From Lathyrus oleraceus (lineage: Eukaryota > Streptophyta > Magnoliopsida > Fabales > Fabaceae), in contig NC_066581.1 of assembly GCF_024323335.1 (NCBI RefSeq), positions 179,421,330-179,485,329 on the forward strand: a stretch of DNA of 64,000 bases. The letters are read 5' to 3'. Position 1 is the stretch's first letter. Each line of letters begins with the position of its first letter. Shown piece after piece: positions 11,355 to 24,937 of the stretch. The position numbers were made by a program, and so were the translations under genes. The notes beneath the pieces were generated by a model. It did not search any database. It was given only the letters and a program-made list of their open reading frames with translations, and was not told the DNA's origin.

Positions 11355-11431
11355 ATGGAAGCCAACGTTTTCAGGCAAAACGGAATTTCAAAACTAACTT
11401 CTTCAACAAATTACAATCTCATCAAACATAA
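11225..11431 (+). promoter_or_regulatory. Upstream ORFs in the DWARF27 leader
   Basis: Two ATGs precede the main start. ATG 11225 opens a 4-codon frame ending at 11239. ATG 11243 opens a 62-codon frame ending at 11431, which runs past the main start (11355) in another frame. If the transcript begins upstream of 11225, both could lower translation of the main protein. If it begins downstream of 11245, they are irrelevant. Confidence 0.35.
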
Positions 11432-14149
11432 ACCTCAACATCCACCTTCTGTAGTTTCCGTGCTCAGAAACACTTCAAATCGTAACATTAATGAAGAATC
11501 AACGAACAATAGTACTAGCACTGTCTACAAAGATAGTTGGTTTGATCTCGTAGCAATAAACCATTTATCAAAAAGTGTTCAAGCTGCCACAGGTTCATTC
11601 TTATATACTCTTCTGTACCTTTGTCTCAGTTTAAGGCCTTCTCTTATAAAAAAAATAACTGGTAACTAATAACTGATAGTTTATAGTTTTTGTAATTTGT
11701 ATAAGGAATTAGAAACGATGAAAGTGGCTATGAGAGTCTTGTTGAGGCCGCTATTATGGCGAAACAGAAATTTAATTCTACTCAGCAGCAAGAGGTTATC
11801 ATTCAAGCTCTGAATAGACTCTTTCCTGAGTCAGTATTTTTATTGGTAATTTCATTATTCACTAGTTTCTACCATTTTTATTTTGTTATTTATAAGAATT
11901 TCTTTCATAAATATTTTAGGCCATTTTCAACTTCTTTCGTATTTCCACTATGAACAATTGCAGATAAGGAAACTGCTACCACCATGTAAATTCACAAGGG
12001 AACACTTTGCCATTTTCACCACTTTGTTTTTTAGTTGGTTACTTGGGCCATCTGAGGTAAACAATTGAGACTATTACATTATTTTTTTGTATTGTTAATG
12101 ATTTGATAAATAATGTTATTTCACAATAACTATACTTTTCGTGTTGGGCCAATCCATACAAAATTTTGTTGTAACTTAAAACAAAGCCCTCATTAGTTGA
12201 CAGTGAGATCGATGATATTAAATTAATCAGTCCCAAAACTGAATACCAAGAATTAAAAGAAAACCATACTATCCACTATTAATTATGAAAGTTGTAATAT
12301 GAAATCAATTTATAACATGTCATGCCCTAATAACTCTCATTAAAAGGATTAATCTCTTTAATTTCACCATGAGAAGGTTAGAGAATCAGAGATCAATGGA
12401 AGAAGAGAAAAAAATGCAGTCTATGTCAAAAAATGCAGGTTAGTTTATTTATCTATTAAAATTCATTCATATATAGTATATATCTTCATTAAAAATGTGC
12501 ATAATCTAATTATTTTTATCCTTTTAACGCTGATGTATGGTGCAGCAGCCATAAAACCGGTTAGATTTAAAGTAATTCTTATCGCTGTTGTACCATACAA
12601 TTGTTTTTAGAGGATTCAACCAAATCAAGACTTTATTGTCAATACCGAAATCATGATTATTATATTTATATGTGCAGATTTTTAGAGGAGACAAATTGTG
12701 CAGGGATGTGTATTAATCTATGCAAAATTCCAACTCAAACGTTTATAAAGAACACTCTCGGTATGCCGGTGAACATGATACCAAGTAAGTATCCCAAAAA
12801 GTTACTTCCAATTTTATTCAAAAACTTAACTTTGATTTTGTTATGTAGATCCAATTTGAGATGATTTATTCAATTTTTATGGACTTGGACTTCTATAAGT
12901 AGAAAAGAAAAAAAAGTTATGTGGATGCCTATGTTTGAAATCCAAAATTAAACTTTTAACAAAAAAGATAAACTAATGGTGCTAAAGAAACTATCTAAAT
13001 TTATCTATTTTTAGTAAGTCCACAAAAAATAAACAAAAGGAAGAAAAGGAAGAATGTTAGTTAATACACTTGAAAGAGTATCATGACCTCTATAAGTCTC
13101 CACTAGTTTGTGGAAGTAAGCACCATCATTTCAATGGAGGACCCCATGAATATACCACTGAGGGTGCAAAATTGCAAGTAGACCATACAATGATACCTCT
13201 CATATATGGTTTTGATTTCATAATAACATCTCTCATTAACATAAATAATATATAAACTTTAATATTGTTGGATTAGGAACTAGAAATAGAAGCTAGGGTG
13301 GTGGAGTAGTGTCTCAGGGCAGCATGCAATGCCCGATGCGACGAACAGAGCGGACATGTAAGGAAGTCGCTTCAATGTTTAAGTCAATTAGAGAAATAAG
13401 TAATGAATGTAAATGAATTTGAAATATTTGAAATTATCCGCTTTGTTCTTTATATATAAAGAGCGGTTGAAATTGCTCTCTAGTGATTGTGGCGTGCTAT
13501 GCGGATAACCATCTGATTGAATTGGATGGTGATTGAAGTATTGGAGGGCAAAATCATTTACTTTTAGTTAGAATGAATGTCTACTTATTATGTACATTTT
13601 TTTACTTGAAGTTGGACCTTTCACCAGACACCTTGCACGCTAAGGAGAACAAATATCTAAACTAAATTTCATATATGGTTTTAATTTGAATGGATGCTCT
13701 CTCTTATGAACCTATCATAGAATGAGTGGTGTTTACCAAAAGCATTCAAATTGTATCATGATGACTATGTCAACATTATGAGCACTTTTGTATATGTGAT
13801 TATTATTGCTAAATTGTACATGACTCCTAATGATGTAAAGTAAATAACCGAAATTCCCATGATTAAATAAATCTCAACAACTAAAGTATACAATTATATG
13901 ATTATTTTATTTATCTTTTTCACTGCAGATTTTGATGACATGAGTTGTGAGATGATATTTGGGCAGGATCCTCCATCATCAACTGATGATCCATCACTAA
14001 ATCAACCATGCTATAAACAATGTGATTACTTTATTGCAAAGTTATTTACTTTCCAATTTACATAACTTAATCTAATTAACTAATACTGTATTTTCATATA
14101 CCATGCAGGCAAGGCATATAAAAGTCATGAAACAAACTGCCTCAATTAA
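11355..14149 (+). CDS. D27: DWARF27-type beta-carotene isomerase, seven exons, 257 residues, intact
   Basis: D27 is an iron-containing plastid enzyme that converts all-trans- to 9-cis-beta-carotene, the first committed step of strigolactone synthesis. Exons inferred from GT/AG borders and frame: 11355-11592, 11706-11845, 11964-12056, 12377-12438, 12678-12784, 13929-14021, 14109-14149. Together they give 774 bases with no internal stop, ending TAA. The N-terminus (about 60 residues, rich in S, T and N) fits a plastid transit peptide. The conserved DUF4033 part follows. It includes [19 protein letters not shown] near residues 58-76, [28 protein letters not shown] after the third exon starts, [17 protein letters not shown] at 177-193, GMPVNM, and [10 protein letters not shown] at 220-229. 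Intron 5 (12785-13928) is the longest. The length matches the family. D27 versus a D27-like paralogue is not settled by sequence alone. Confidence 0.88.
13262..13680. other. Possible insertion of unknown type in intron 5 of the D27 gene
   Basis: Base composition changes here relative to the flanking AT-rich intron, with GC-richer stretches (13310-13380) and a TATA-like 'ttatatataaag' near 13452. It resembles a small LTR or other repeat, but I found no matching ends, target duplication or second copy in the window. Confidence 0.3.
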
Positions 14150-15510
14150 TTCAGAGGTATGAATGGATTTCAGAATTGAATTATAGAACATCACTTTCTA
14201 CTAACCACTAATAGTTAAGTGAACTTATTGAAAATTTCAATTATTCTATAGTCTTGGAGATAATTTATTCAAACAAAAGGATAATGATCCTCAACATAGA
14301 AATTTATAGATTTAATTTATGTATTTGCATGTAGTCAGTCACATCTGAATTGTTCAATCATTATAGATTTAATTTATGTATTTACATGCAATCAGTCACA
14401 TCTGAATCGTTTATAGAATGGTTAAAATTTTAATACTGATTTGGATTTTTTGAAAAAAAATCTAACTACCAAAGTTGTGACAATGACAACGCAACATAGA
14501 ATCAAAGCTTCTTTATCATGCAATAGGAATTGATATTGGTGATGACATCATTGGTGTCATTTATTGGAAAATCAAGTGGTTTGACTAAAGGAATTGTTGT
14601 AGGGTTTCAGGGCAGCAAGGATGGAACAAGAATGTTGTCTCCCACATTTTGTATACAGCCAAAACTTAGACTCATCAGCCATAGTTTCTTTCATTAAGAA
14701 AACAACTAAGTGCTCCAACGGACTTGAAGCCAATCATTAGCCAGTGGAATTCTATCATATTAGTAGTTTCAAAGTTTATTTTTGGCTTTTAAATATCAAA
14801 TATGTAAAAGCATAAGTGACTAATAGATCCAAAGTTTATTTGTATGAAAGGCAGGTGTCTCTTTCCAATGTTTATAGAACCTTATGCTATTTTACGGTTT
14901 TGAAAAAATTGTCTTTGAAAAAATTACAGGATTCTCGCGAATTATGTTGCTCTCTAGGTATTTCCTAAAATTGTGCATGTCACATAATCAACCACGCTAC
15001 TTCCAATATAAAATAATAGAGTTCTATATTATACAATTATTATTTATATCATAGATGATTAATAACAGAGTTTTATATTATACAATTATTACTTGTATCA
15101 TAGATGATTAATATAGAAATATGTGTTCTGATAGTAAAAAAAAACCATACGAATATGCTATAAATACCATTTGTAATATATGATATACAGATTAGTCGTA
15201 ATAATTTTTCAAACAAAGAAAAATTCAAATAATACTCTAAAGAGAATTCAATAATGATCGTTTGACCATTCAAAATAATTTTTTAAACAAGAAAAAATTC
15301 AAATAATTTTTCAAAGAGAATTGAAAAAAATACTTGTTAATTTCTCAAATAAAGAAAAATTCAAGAATTCAAAAAAAGTATTTAGAAAATTCATAGAATA
15401 AAAAGAAAAGAATTGGGTGTTTCGACAATTCAAAAATACATAAATTAGACTGACCAAAAAGTAAGATAATCCAAGACATGGTCTTAAACCTCACTTTTAT
15501 CGACTAGACT
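14150..15510. other. 3' flank of D27, no further gene recognised
   Basis: AT-rich sequence. 14520-14740 is somewhat GC-richer ('ggaattgatattggtgatg', 'gtagggtttcagggcagc') and could be a decayed coding fragment or part of the 3' untranslated region. The stretch 15090-15400 has runs of 'caaataatttttcaaa'-like low-complexity repeats. Nothing identifiable. Confidence 0.4.
14305..14418. repeat. 57-bp tandem duplication downstream of D27
   Basis: 'tatagatttaatttatgtat' begins at 14305 and again at 14362, and the two units stay similar through 'cagtcacatctgaat' with a few differences. Two copies only. Confidence 0.8.
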
Positions 15511-17945
<2,435 letters not shown>

Positions 17946-18429
17946 TTATAAATTAAACAATCTATAACTATGGTCACAATTAACAACCGCTGTGATATGT
18001 CAAGAGTGATACACTTTAAAATCCAACATCTATAGTTTTTATGTTTTTTTCATTAATAAAATGGTGTGTTCCATTTATTTTTGATTTTAAATATGAATTA
18101 AATATTTGTCACGACGGTCCTTTTTAACAACCGGGGCGAAATATCATGACAAATCACCACAATTTGTTTTATCAACCGTTGTGAAATAGTTTACCTATTT
18201 AAGCTAACTTACTTCACTTCAGAACCAACCTGCGTTGCATGTGAGAAACCCTAACTTCTCTCGCATCTCTCGAATCTCTCAAAACTCCATCCTAACTTCA
18301 CAAAACTCTAACATAACTTCTCAAACTAGTATGAATCAATGAAAAGTGTCATGAAACTCCAACATAACTTCAATATACCTTTGTTTTCATTTTCCACAAA
18401 TCATTTCAAGTAAAGGTATGTATGTTAAC

Positions 18430-19510
18430 CATTTCTTTTCAAAACTCCATTTTTGTAAGATGAGGTATGTTTGATAAATATGTTGTGTTAATGTTAAGGT
18501 TAATTTATGATTTTGTAGATAAACGTTGTTGTTTATGTTGTTTGTTCATAAACTTATGATTTGATTTACATAGTTTTGTTGAAGTATGTTGATTATTTTG
18601 TTAAGTATGTTGATAAATGTTGTTGTTGAGGTATGCTTGATAAACGTGTTGTGTTAATGTTAAGAGTAGTTTATAATTTTATAGATAAAGAATGTTGTTT
18701 GTGTTGTTTGTTGATAAATGATTTTGTTTTGTTAATAAGCTTATGATTTGGTTCACATATTTTTTATTGGAGTAAATTGATGATTTAGTTAGGTATGTTG
18801 ATAAATGTTGTTTTTGATGTATATTTGATAAATGTGTTGTGTTAATGTTAAGGGTAGTTTATGACTTTGTAGATAAATGATGTTGTTTGTTGATAAATGG
18901 TTTTGTTTTGTTCATAAGCTTATGATTTGGTTCATATATTTTTTGTTGGAGTATGTTGATGATTTATTTAGATATGTTGATAAATGTTATTGTTAAAGTA
19001 TGTTTGATAAATGTGTCGTGTTAATGTTAATGGTAGTTTATGATGTTATAGATAAATGATGTTGTTTGTGTTGTTTGTTGATAAATGATTTTGTTTTGTC
19101 CATAAACTTATGATTTGATTCACATATTTTTTGTTGGAGTATGTTGATGATTAAGTTAGATATGTTGATAAATATTGTTGTTGAGGTATATTTGTTAAAT
19201 TTGTTATGTTAATGTTAAGGTAGTTTATGATTTTGTAGATAAATGATGTTGTTTGTTGATAAATGATTTTGTTTTGTTTATAAACTTATGATTTGATTCA
19301 CATGTATTTCATTGGAGTATGTTGATGATTTAGTTATATATATATATACATTATATCTAATATATATATATTGATAAATGTTGTTGTTGATGTATGTTTG
19401 ATAAATGTGTTGTGTTAATATTAAGGGTAGTTTATGATTTTGTAGATAAATGATGCTCTTTTGTTGTTTGTTGATGATTTAATTAGATATAATGTGTTTG
19501 TATAGGTATG
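18430..19510. repeat. Tandem repeat, about 165-205 bp units, six copies
   Basis: The anchor 'gtagtttatga' and variants recur near 18497, 18663, 18852, 19030, 19217 and 19425. Each unit also carries 'gataaatgatgttgtttgt', 'cttatgatttg(g/a)ttcac' and 'gagtatgttgatgattt'. Copies have diverged by substitutions and small indels, so the array is not recently amplified. Confidence 0.88.
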
Positions 19511-19639
19511 CTGATGTTTCTGTTATTGTTTATGATATTAATAATGTTATTACTTGGACATTGTATCTATATCATGTTGTTCATTCAACATGTTCTAGAA
19601 GATGAGTTTATTATATCGTATGTGGTTTGAGTGTTTTTT

Positions 19640-19762
19640 CAACCCCTTATTTAATATATAACTTTTAGAATTGAATTAAAAAAATAATAATATGAAAAAT
19701 TAAGTTATGTTAGAAAATAACAACTTACATTGATCAATATTTTACGAGCTTTCTGTAATCCA
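19640..19762 (-). pseudogene. FDM/IDN2-like (XH/XS family) gene fragment, arm A, distal part with intron start
   Basis: On the minus strand the 3' part of an exon (DNGLQKARKILIN) ends at 19729, directly followed by GTAAGT, a plant splice donor, and then AT-rich intron-like sequence. The peptide fits the pattern of the coiled-coil region of FACTOR OF DNA METHYLATION/IDN2 proteins, which act in RNA-directed DNA methylation. It joins 24568-24652 in frame once the copia insertion and one 5-bp target copy are left out. Only about 40 codons of the gene are present. Family assignment is from memory of the motif. Confidence 0.55.
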
Positions 19763-19767
19763 TTATC

Positions 19768-19976
19768 TGTTGGTGCAAAGGTAGAATGAATGATGAACGG
19801 GAATATTCTATTAAGAGAATGACGGCTACAAAACATGATAAAAGTTACAATGATTGCCACCCTATTTATAAGCTAAAACTAGGGTTACTAGAATAAGATA
19901 AAATACTAAAATACCCTCTAACAAACTTAGGGGCTAAGAAAATAGTACAACTAATAAATATGAATTACTTCTAATA
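19768..19976 (-). repeat. 3' LTR of the short-LTR copia element
   Basis: Matches 24354-24562 at all but one position. A purine-rich tract on the minus strand (complement of 19977-19988, ccatcccttaat) lies directly next to it and serves as the polypurine tract. Confidence 0.95.
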
Positions 19977-19988
19977 CCATCCCTTAAT

Positions 19989-22900
19989 TCATATTCCATC
20001 AAAACTTGTAACACCAATTCCATCCCTTAATCTGAGAAATTGATCAGTCTTGATAGCTTTCGTCAGAACATTTGCCAACTGTTTCTGAGTGTTGCAGTGT
20101 ACAACTTCTAACACTCCCCTCTGAACTTTATGTCTCAGAAAATGATACTTGGTCTCAATGTGCTTGCTTCTCCCATGCAACACTGGGTTTCTAGCAAGAT
20201 TAATTGTAGACTTGTTGTCAATCATCAGCTTCAGAGGTTTGTTTACTTTAATCTTCAGATCCTGCAATAGATTCAGAATCCACACAACTTGGCATGCAGT
20301 AACAGCACCTGCAATGTATTCAGCTTCGCAAGTTGACAACGCCACAACAGGTTGCTTCTTGGAACACCAAGAAATGGGACCTCCCAGAAATTTGAATAAG
20401 TACCCAGACGTACTTCTTCTGTCAACTCTGTCTCCACACCAATCAGAATCTGAATAACTCAGAAGTTCTGACTCATCCTTTCTTCCAGAAGGAAATAATA
20501 CTCCATACTTCAGAGTTCCCTTGATATACCTCAGAATCCTGACAGCAGCTTGGTAATGGGACCACTTAAGTTTACTCATGAACCTACTAACCATCCCAAC
20601 TGAATAGCAAATATCAGGTATGGTATTGCACAAGTACCTCAGAGAACCAACCAACTGTTTGAAGGTTGTAGCGTCCACATCCTTTCCATCAGAGTCAGAA
20701 TCCAGTTTCTGATTTGTATCAGAAGGTGTGACATCAATCTTACAATTCTTCAGATTAAATCTCTTCAGAAGTTCTAATTCATACTTGAGCTGATGCAAAA
20801 TAATACCTTTCTCAGAGTATCTGAACTCCATCCCTAGAAAGTATGTCATTTTGCCTAGATCAGTCATTTCGAATTCATTCATCAGAACTTTCTTGAACTT
20901 GGCTATCTCCTATTCAGAACTTCCAGTCAGCAGTATATCATCAACATATAAACATACCAGAGTCATATTTCCTTCAGAAGTATGCTGAACATAGACACCG
21001 TACTCCATCTCACATTTCTGAAAACCTTGCTTCTTGAAAAATGAATCAATTTTCTGATTCCAAGCTCTGGGCGCTTGTTTCAATCCATATAGAGCTTTGT
21101 ATAATCTGTACACCATCCCTTCCTGATTCTTTTTCACAAATCCAGGAGGTTGTGACACGTAAACTTCTTCTTCTAATGGACCGTTCAGAAATACAGATTT
21201 TACATCTAAATGCATCAGAGGCCAATTCCTGTTAGCAGCTATTGCAATCACCATTCTGATTGTTTCATGTCTTGCTACAGGTGCAAACACTTCAGAGTAA
21301 TTCAGCCCAGGTTTCTGTAGAAATCCTCTGGCTACCAACCTTGCTTTATGTTTTCCAATTGAACCATCTGGCTTTAACTTCTGCTTGAAAACCCATCTGA
21401 CGTTGATGGCTTTCTTGTCTTTTAGAAGTTCTGTCAGCTTCCAAGTCTTGTTTCTCTCTATAGCATCAAGTTCTTCTTTCATGGCCTTCAGCCAGAGCTT
21501 CTTCTTAAGAGCCTCTTCTGTACTTATGGGTTCAGAGTCTACTAACATGGCACACTGAATAACTTCTCCTTCAGAGTCTACTTCAGTGTCTTGCAGCATG
21601 TCGAATTCTGCATATCTTCTGGGGATGTTTCTGATTCTTTGTGGTCTCTGAACTTGTTCAGAGTCTTGAGCTTCAGAGTTTCTAGCTTCAAATGGTTGAC
21701 TTCCTCCAGAGCTTTGACCATCTTCAGGGGCTGGCATATTTCCAGAGTCTGAATTGCCACCAGAATCTGGATTACCATCAAAGTCTGGGTCATCAGAGTC
21801 TGGATCATCAGAGTCACCTTCATCTTCTGAGTCTTCTCCAGAGTCAGAATCACTATCAGAATCAGAATCAACGTCAGAGTTTACTCCAACTTCAGAAATT
21901 CTTAACTCTGACCTTTCTTCAGAAGTTCTAACATCAGAATCAGATTGAGACTTATCCCAATTCCAAAATTCTGATTCCTTCACAATCACATCTCTGCTGA
22001 ATTCAATTTTGTTGGTTTCTGGACAATAGAGCTTGTATGCACTTGTACTGTGGTACCCTATCAGAATCATCACTTTGCTTCTATCATCCAGCTTCTGTCT
22101 TCTGGCTTCTGGAATATGTTTATAGCAAACAGAACCAAACACCTTCAGATGACTAACACTTTGCTTATCTCCAGTCCACTTCTGTATTGGAACTATTTCC
22201 TTCAACTTCTTCGTAGGACATCGGTTGAGTACATACGTTGCAGTGGCAACAGCTTCTCCCCAGAGCTTCTGAGGAAGTTTCTTCTCCTTTAGCATGCTTC
22301 TCACCATATCAAGCAAAGTGCGGTTTCTTCTTTCAGCAAGACCATTGTGTTGAGGGGTATAAGGAGCAGTAACCTCATGCTCAATTCCATTCTCCTCACA
22401 GAACTTCTGGAACTCTTTGGAGTTATACTCACCTCCACCGTCAGTTCTAAGAATCTTCAACTTCTGACCACTCTGATTCTCAGCCTTCATTCTGAACTTC
22501 TTGAATTCATCAAACACCTCGTGTTTAAACTTAATAAGGGATACCCATGTCATTCTTGTGAATTCATCAACAAATAACACAAAGTATTTATTCCCTCCAA
22601 TCGATGCTACTGGAAATGGACCACACACATCAGAATGTACAACTCCCAAGGCATGTTTTGCTATTGAGCAGTTTCTGACGCAAATGGCAATCGTGGTTGT
22701 TTTCCTTCCATGCAAACTTTGCATGACTTTTCAGGCTTCTTAATTGCAGGAATTCCATGTACCAACTTCTTTGAATTCAGATGTTTTAAGCTTCTGAAAT
22801 TCAAATGACCAAATCTTCTGTGCCACAACTCACTCTCCTTCTCAGCACTTGTTGCACTAAGACATTCTGAGTCTGCAGTTCTGACATTCACCTTGAATGT

Positions 22901-24165
22901 TCTATTCCTTCCCTGTTCTGACTCCATAATCAACTTCTGATTGCAGTCATATAGCTTCAGAAGATTGTCCTTCATGGTAACTGAAAAACCTTTCTCAATT
23001 AATTGTCCCACACTCATCAGATTGCTTCTGATGCCAGGTACATACCACACGTTCTGAATCAATGTTGTTTTCCCATTGTTCAGAATCACTCTGACATTTC
23101 CCATACCTTCTGCATTAAGATATTTGTCATCAACACATCTGATCTTTGTCCTCTTTTCAGAGTCAAAGTCAACCAGCTATTTCTTGTTTCCAGTAAGATG
23201 ATTTGAACAACCAGTGTCCATATACCACCAGTCTATCAGATCCCTATCATCAGATTCAGAGGCCATCAATAGCACAGATTCGTCATCAGAACTTCTGGCT
23301 ATATTTGCTTCTTCTGATTTTCTCTCCTTGTTTGACCAACAGTCTCTAGCAAAGTGACCAAACTTCTTACAACAGTAACATTGGATCTTCTTCTTGTTAT
23401 ACTTCTCTTTTCCCTTCTAAGCATTCTTTTGTCTATCAGAGGTTGAGCTTTCTGACTTCTGACCACCATCAGAACTTCTCCTGGCTTTTGACTGCTTCTG
23501 ATACCTCCTATCAGAAGTTGCTTTCAGAGCCTGCTGCTCTACTTCCCTTTCAGAAGTTCTCTCAGTCAAACGCAACTCTTGCGCTTCTAGACTGCTCTAC
23601 AGCTCTTCAATTCGCATGGTGCTCAGATCTTTGGAATGTTCTATTGCTACCACAATGTAATCAAATTGAGAGGTAAGGGATCTCAATACCTTCCCCATGA
23701 TTGTTTCTTCAGAAAGAGTTTCTCCACACGCTTTCATCTCATTAGTGATCAGAATCACTCTGGAGATGTATTCAGAAACTTTCTCATTATTCTTCATGTT
23801 GAGATTCTCATATTGCTTTCTCAAGGACTGAAGCTTCACCTTCTTCACTGATGCGTCACCACCATAACATCTAACCAGTGTGTCCCACGCAGCCTTTGCT
23901 GTCGTTGAATCTGCAATCTTCTCAAACACATTTACATCAACACATTGATGAATGAAGAACAATGCTTTCTGATCCTTCTCCTTACTTCCTTCTGCGGTGT
24001 TTTCTGTTCATCTGTCGCATCTGCTGCTACCGAAACATAACCATCAGTGACAAGATCTAGAACATCTTGAGCACCGAACAGTACACACATTTGGATCATC
24101 CAACGATTCCAGTTTTTACCGTCAAATACTGGAAGTTTGGTGTTCATGTTGCCGTTTCCGTTCAT
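19989..24165 (-). pseudogene. Copia gag-pol polyprotein, recently inactivated
   Basis: In order on the minus strand: gag from ATG 24165 (KLPVFDGKNWNRWMIQM, WDTLVRCYGG, a CCHC-type knuckle CYCCKKFGHFARDC near 23370); protease with DTGCSNHL near 23215; GAG-pre-integrase (LWHRRFGHLNFRSL); integrase with its D, D, E residues in [16 protein letters not shown] and GLAERRNR; an acidic Ser/Asp linker; reverse transcriptase with YVDDILLTG near 20935; and RNase H ending near 19989 (LSTCEAEYIA, DNKSTINLARNP). Breaks: frameshift near 23990, TAG at about 23597, 23417 and 23177, frameshift near 22680, TAG near 20910. All domains are present, so the family was complete until recently. The hexamer TCAGAA/TTCTGA is strikingly frequent throughout. 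Confidence 0.93.
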
Positions 24166-24353
24166 CTTTCTACCTTGCACAGTACACTCAGATTTCTCAC
24201 AGTGTTTCCCAACCCACAGAATTAAAATTCTGATCAGATTTTGTTCAAGATTCAACACGAATCTAAGAATCAAAATCAAACACACAAGACCTCACGTTCA
24301 CTCGTGTTTCCCGTGTTTCCCAATGAATCCGAACCGGAGCTCTAGATACCAAT

Positions 24354-24562
24354 TGTTGGTGCAAAGGTAGAATGAATGATGAACGGGAATATTCTATTAA
24401 GAGAATGACGGCTACAAAACATGATAAAAGTTACAATGATTGCCACCCTATTTATAAGCTAAAACTAGGGTTACTAGAATAGGATAAAATACTAAAATAC
24501 CCTCTAACAAACTTAGGGGCTAAGAAAATAGTACAACTAATAAATATGAATTACTTCTAATA
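24354..24562 (-). repeat. 5' LTR of the short-LTR copia element
   Basis: Matches 19768-19976. The minus-strand sequence just inside it is TGGTATCTAGAGC (complement of 24339-24351), close to the initiator-methionine tRNA primer-binding site common in copia elements. Confidence 0.95.
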
Positions 24563-24567
24563 TTATT

Positions 24568-24652
24568 TGCATCTCGCTCTTCGACAGTTAGAATTTGATT
24601 CAATACTTCTAACTCTTCAATCAACGCTTCCTTTTTTACTAGTTCATTTTGA
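24568..24652 (-). pseudogene. FDM/IDN2-like gene fragment, arm A, proximal part
   Basis: The minus strand reads NELVKKEALIEEL, EVLNQILTVEERDA without stops, the continuation of the exon at 19729-19767. The copia element 19763-24567 interrupts the codon series between the A and D of ERDAD. The uninterrupted frame suggests arm A was coding or recently derived from coding sequence when the element inserted. Confidence 0.55.
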
Positions 24653-24667
24653 AAAGTCACTAGTAAT

Positions 24668-24880
24668 TTTCAGAATAAACTAGTAGTGAAGGAAGTGTTG
24701 GTTTAAGAGTTATAAGCATTAGACCAAATTATAACAGTTAAAGAGAGAGATACGGATAATGGGTTGTAGAAAGCTCGAAAAACATTGATTATTGTAACTT
24801 GTTCTTCTAATATAACTCAATTTTTCATATTACTGATTTCTAACTTAGATTGAAAGGTTATATGGTTACGATTAGCTTGT
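24668..24880 (+). pseudogene. FDM/IDN2-like gene fragment, arm B (inverted copy)
   Basis: The plus strand carries a second copy of the same exon fragment, in opposite orientation to arm A: NKLVVKEVLV, a stop, then DQIITVKERDTDNGL, another stop, KARKTLIIV. The exon is followed at 24794 by a GTAACT donor-like site and by the same intron sequence ('ataactcaatttttcatatta'). Two in-frame TAGs show it is not functional. Arms A and B face each other across a loop of about 20 bases (24650-24670). Confidence 0.6.
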
Positions 24881-24937
24881 GAAATAAGCATTCCACATAA
24901 GTTATACTAAACTCAAATATACATATCACAACAGTTG

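Larger units (their letters stand above)
19763..24567 (-). mobile_element. Short-LTR Ty1/copia retrotransposon, 4.8 kb, minus strand
   Basis: Two 209-bp LTRs (19768-19976 and 24354-24562) enclose a minus-strand gag-pol region. The LTRs differ at one position as read by eye (near 19893 versus 24479), so the insertion is recent. Flanks are TTATC (19763-19767) and TTATT (24563-24567), an imperfect 5-bp target duplication. Removing the element and one flank copy restores an open FDM-like frame, which supports these borders. LTR termini are TG...TA in plus-strand reading, not the usual TG...CA. TATA-like TATAAATAGG lies in each LTR on the minus strand. Confidence 0.93.

Noticed and set aside
21578..21948. 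ORFs rich in ILI/TLM or SES in other frames of the copia element
   Set aside because: They are shadows of the acidic Asp/Ser linker of the polyprotein.
20401..22500. Heat-shock elements suggested by many 'agaagttct' sites in the copia element
   Set aside because: The spacing between GAA and TTC is one base rather than two, and the sites lie in coding sequence, not in the LTR.
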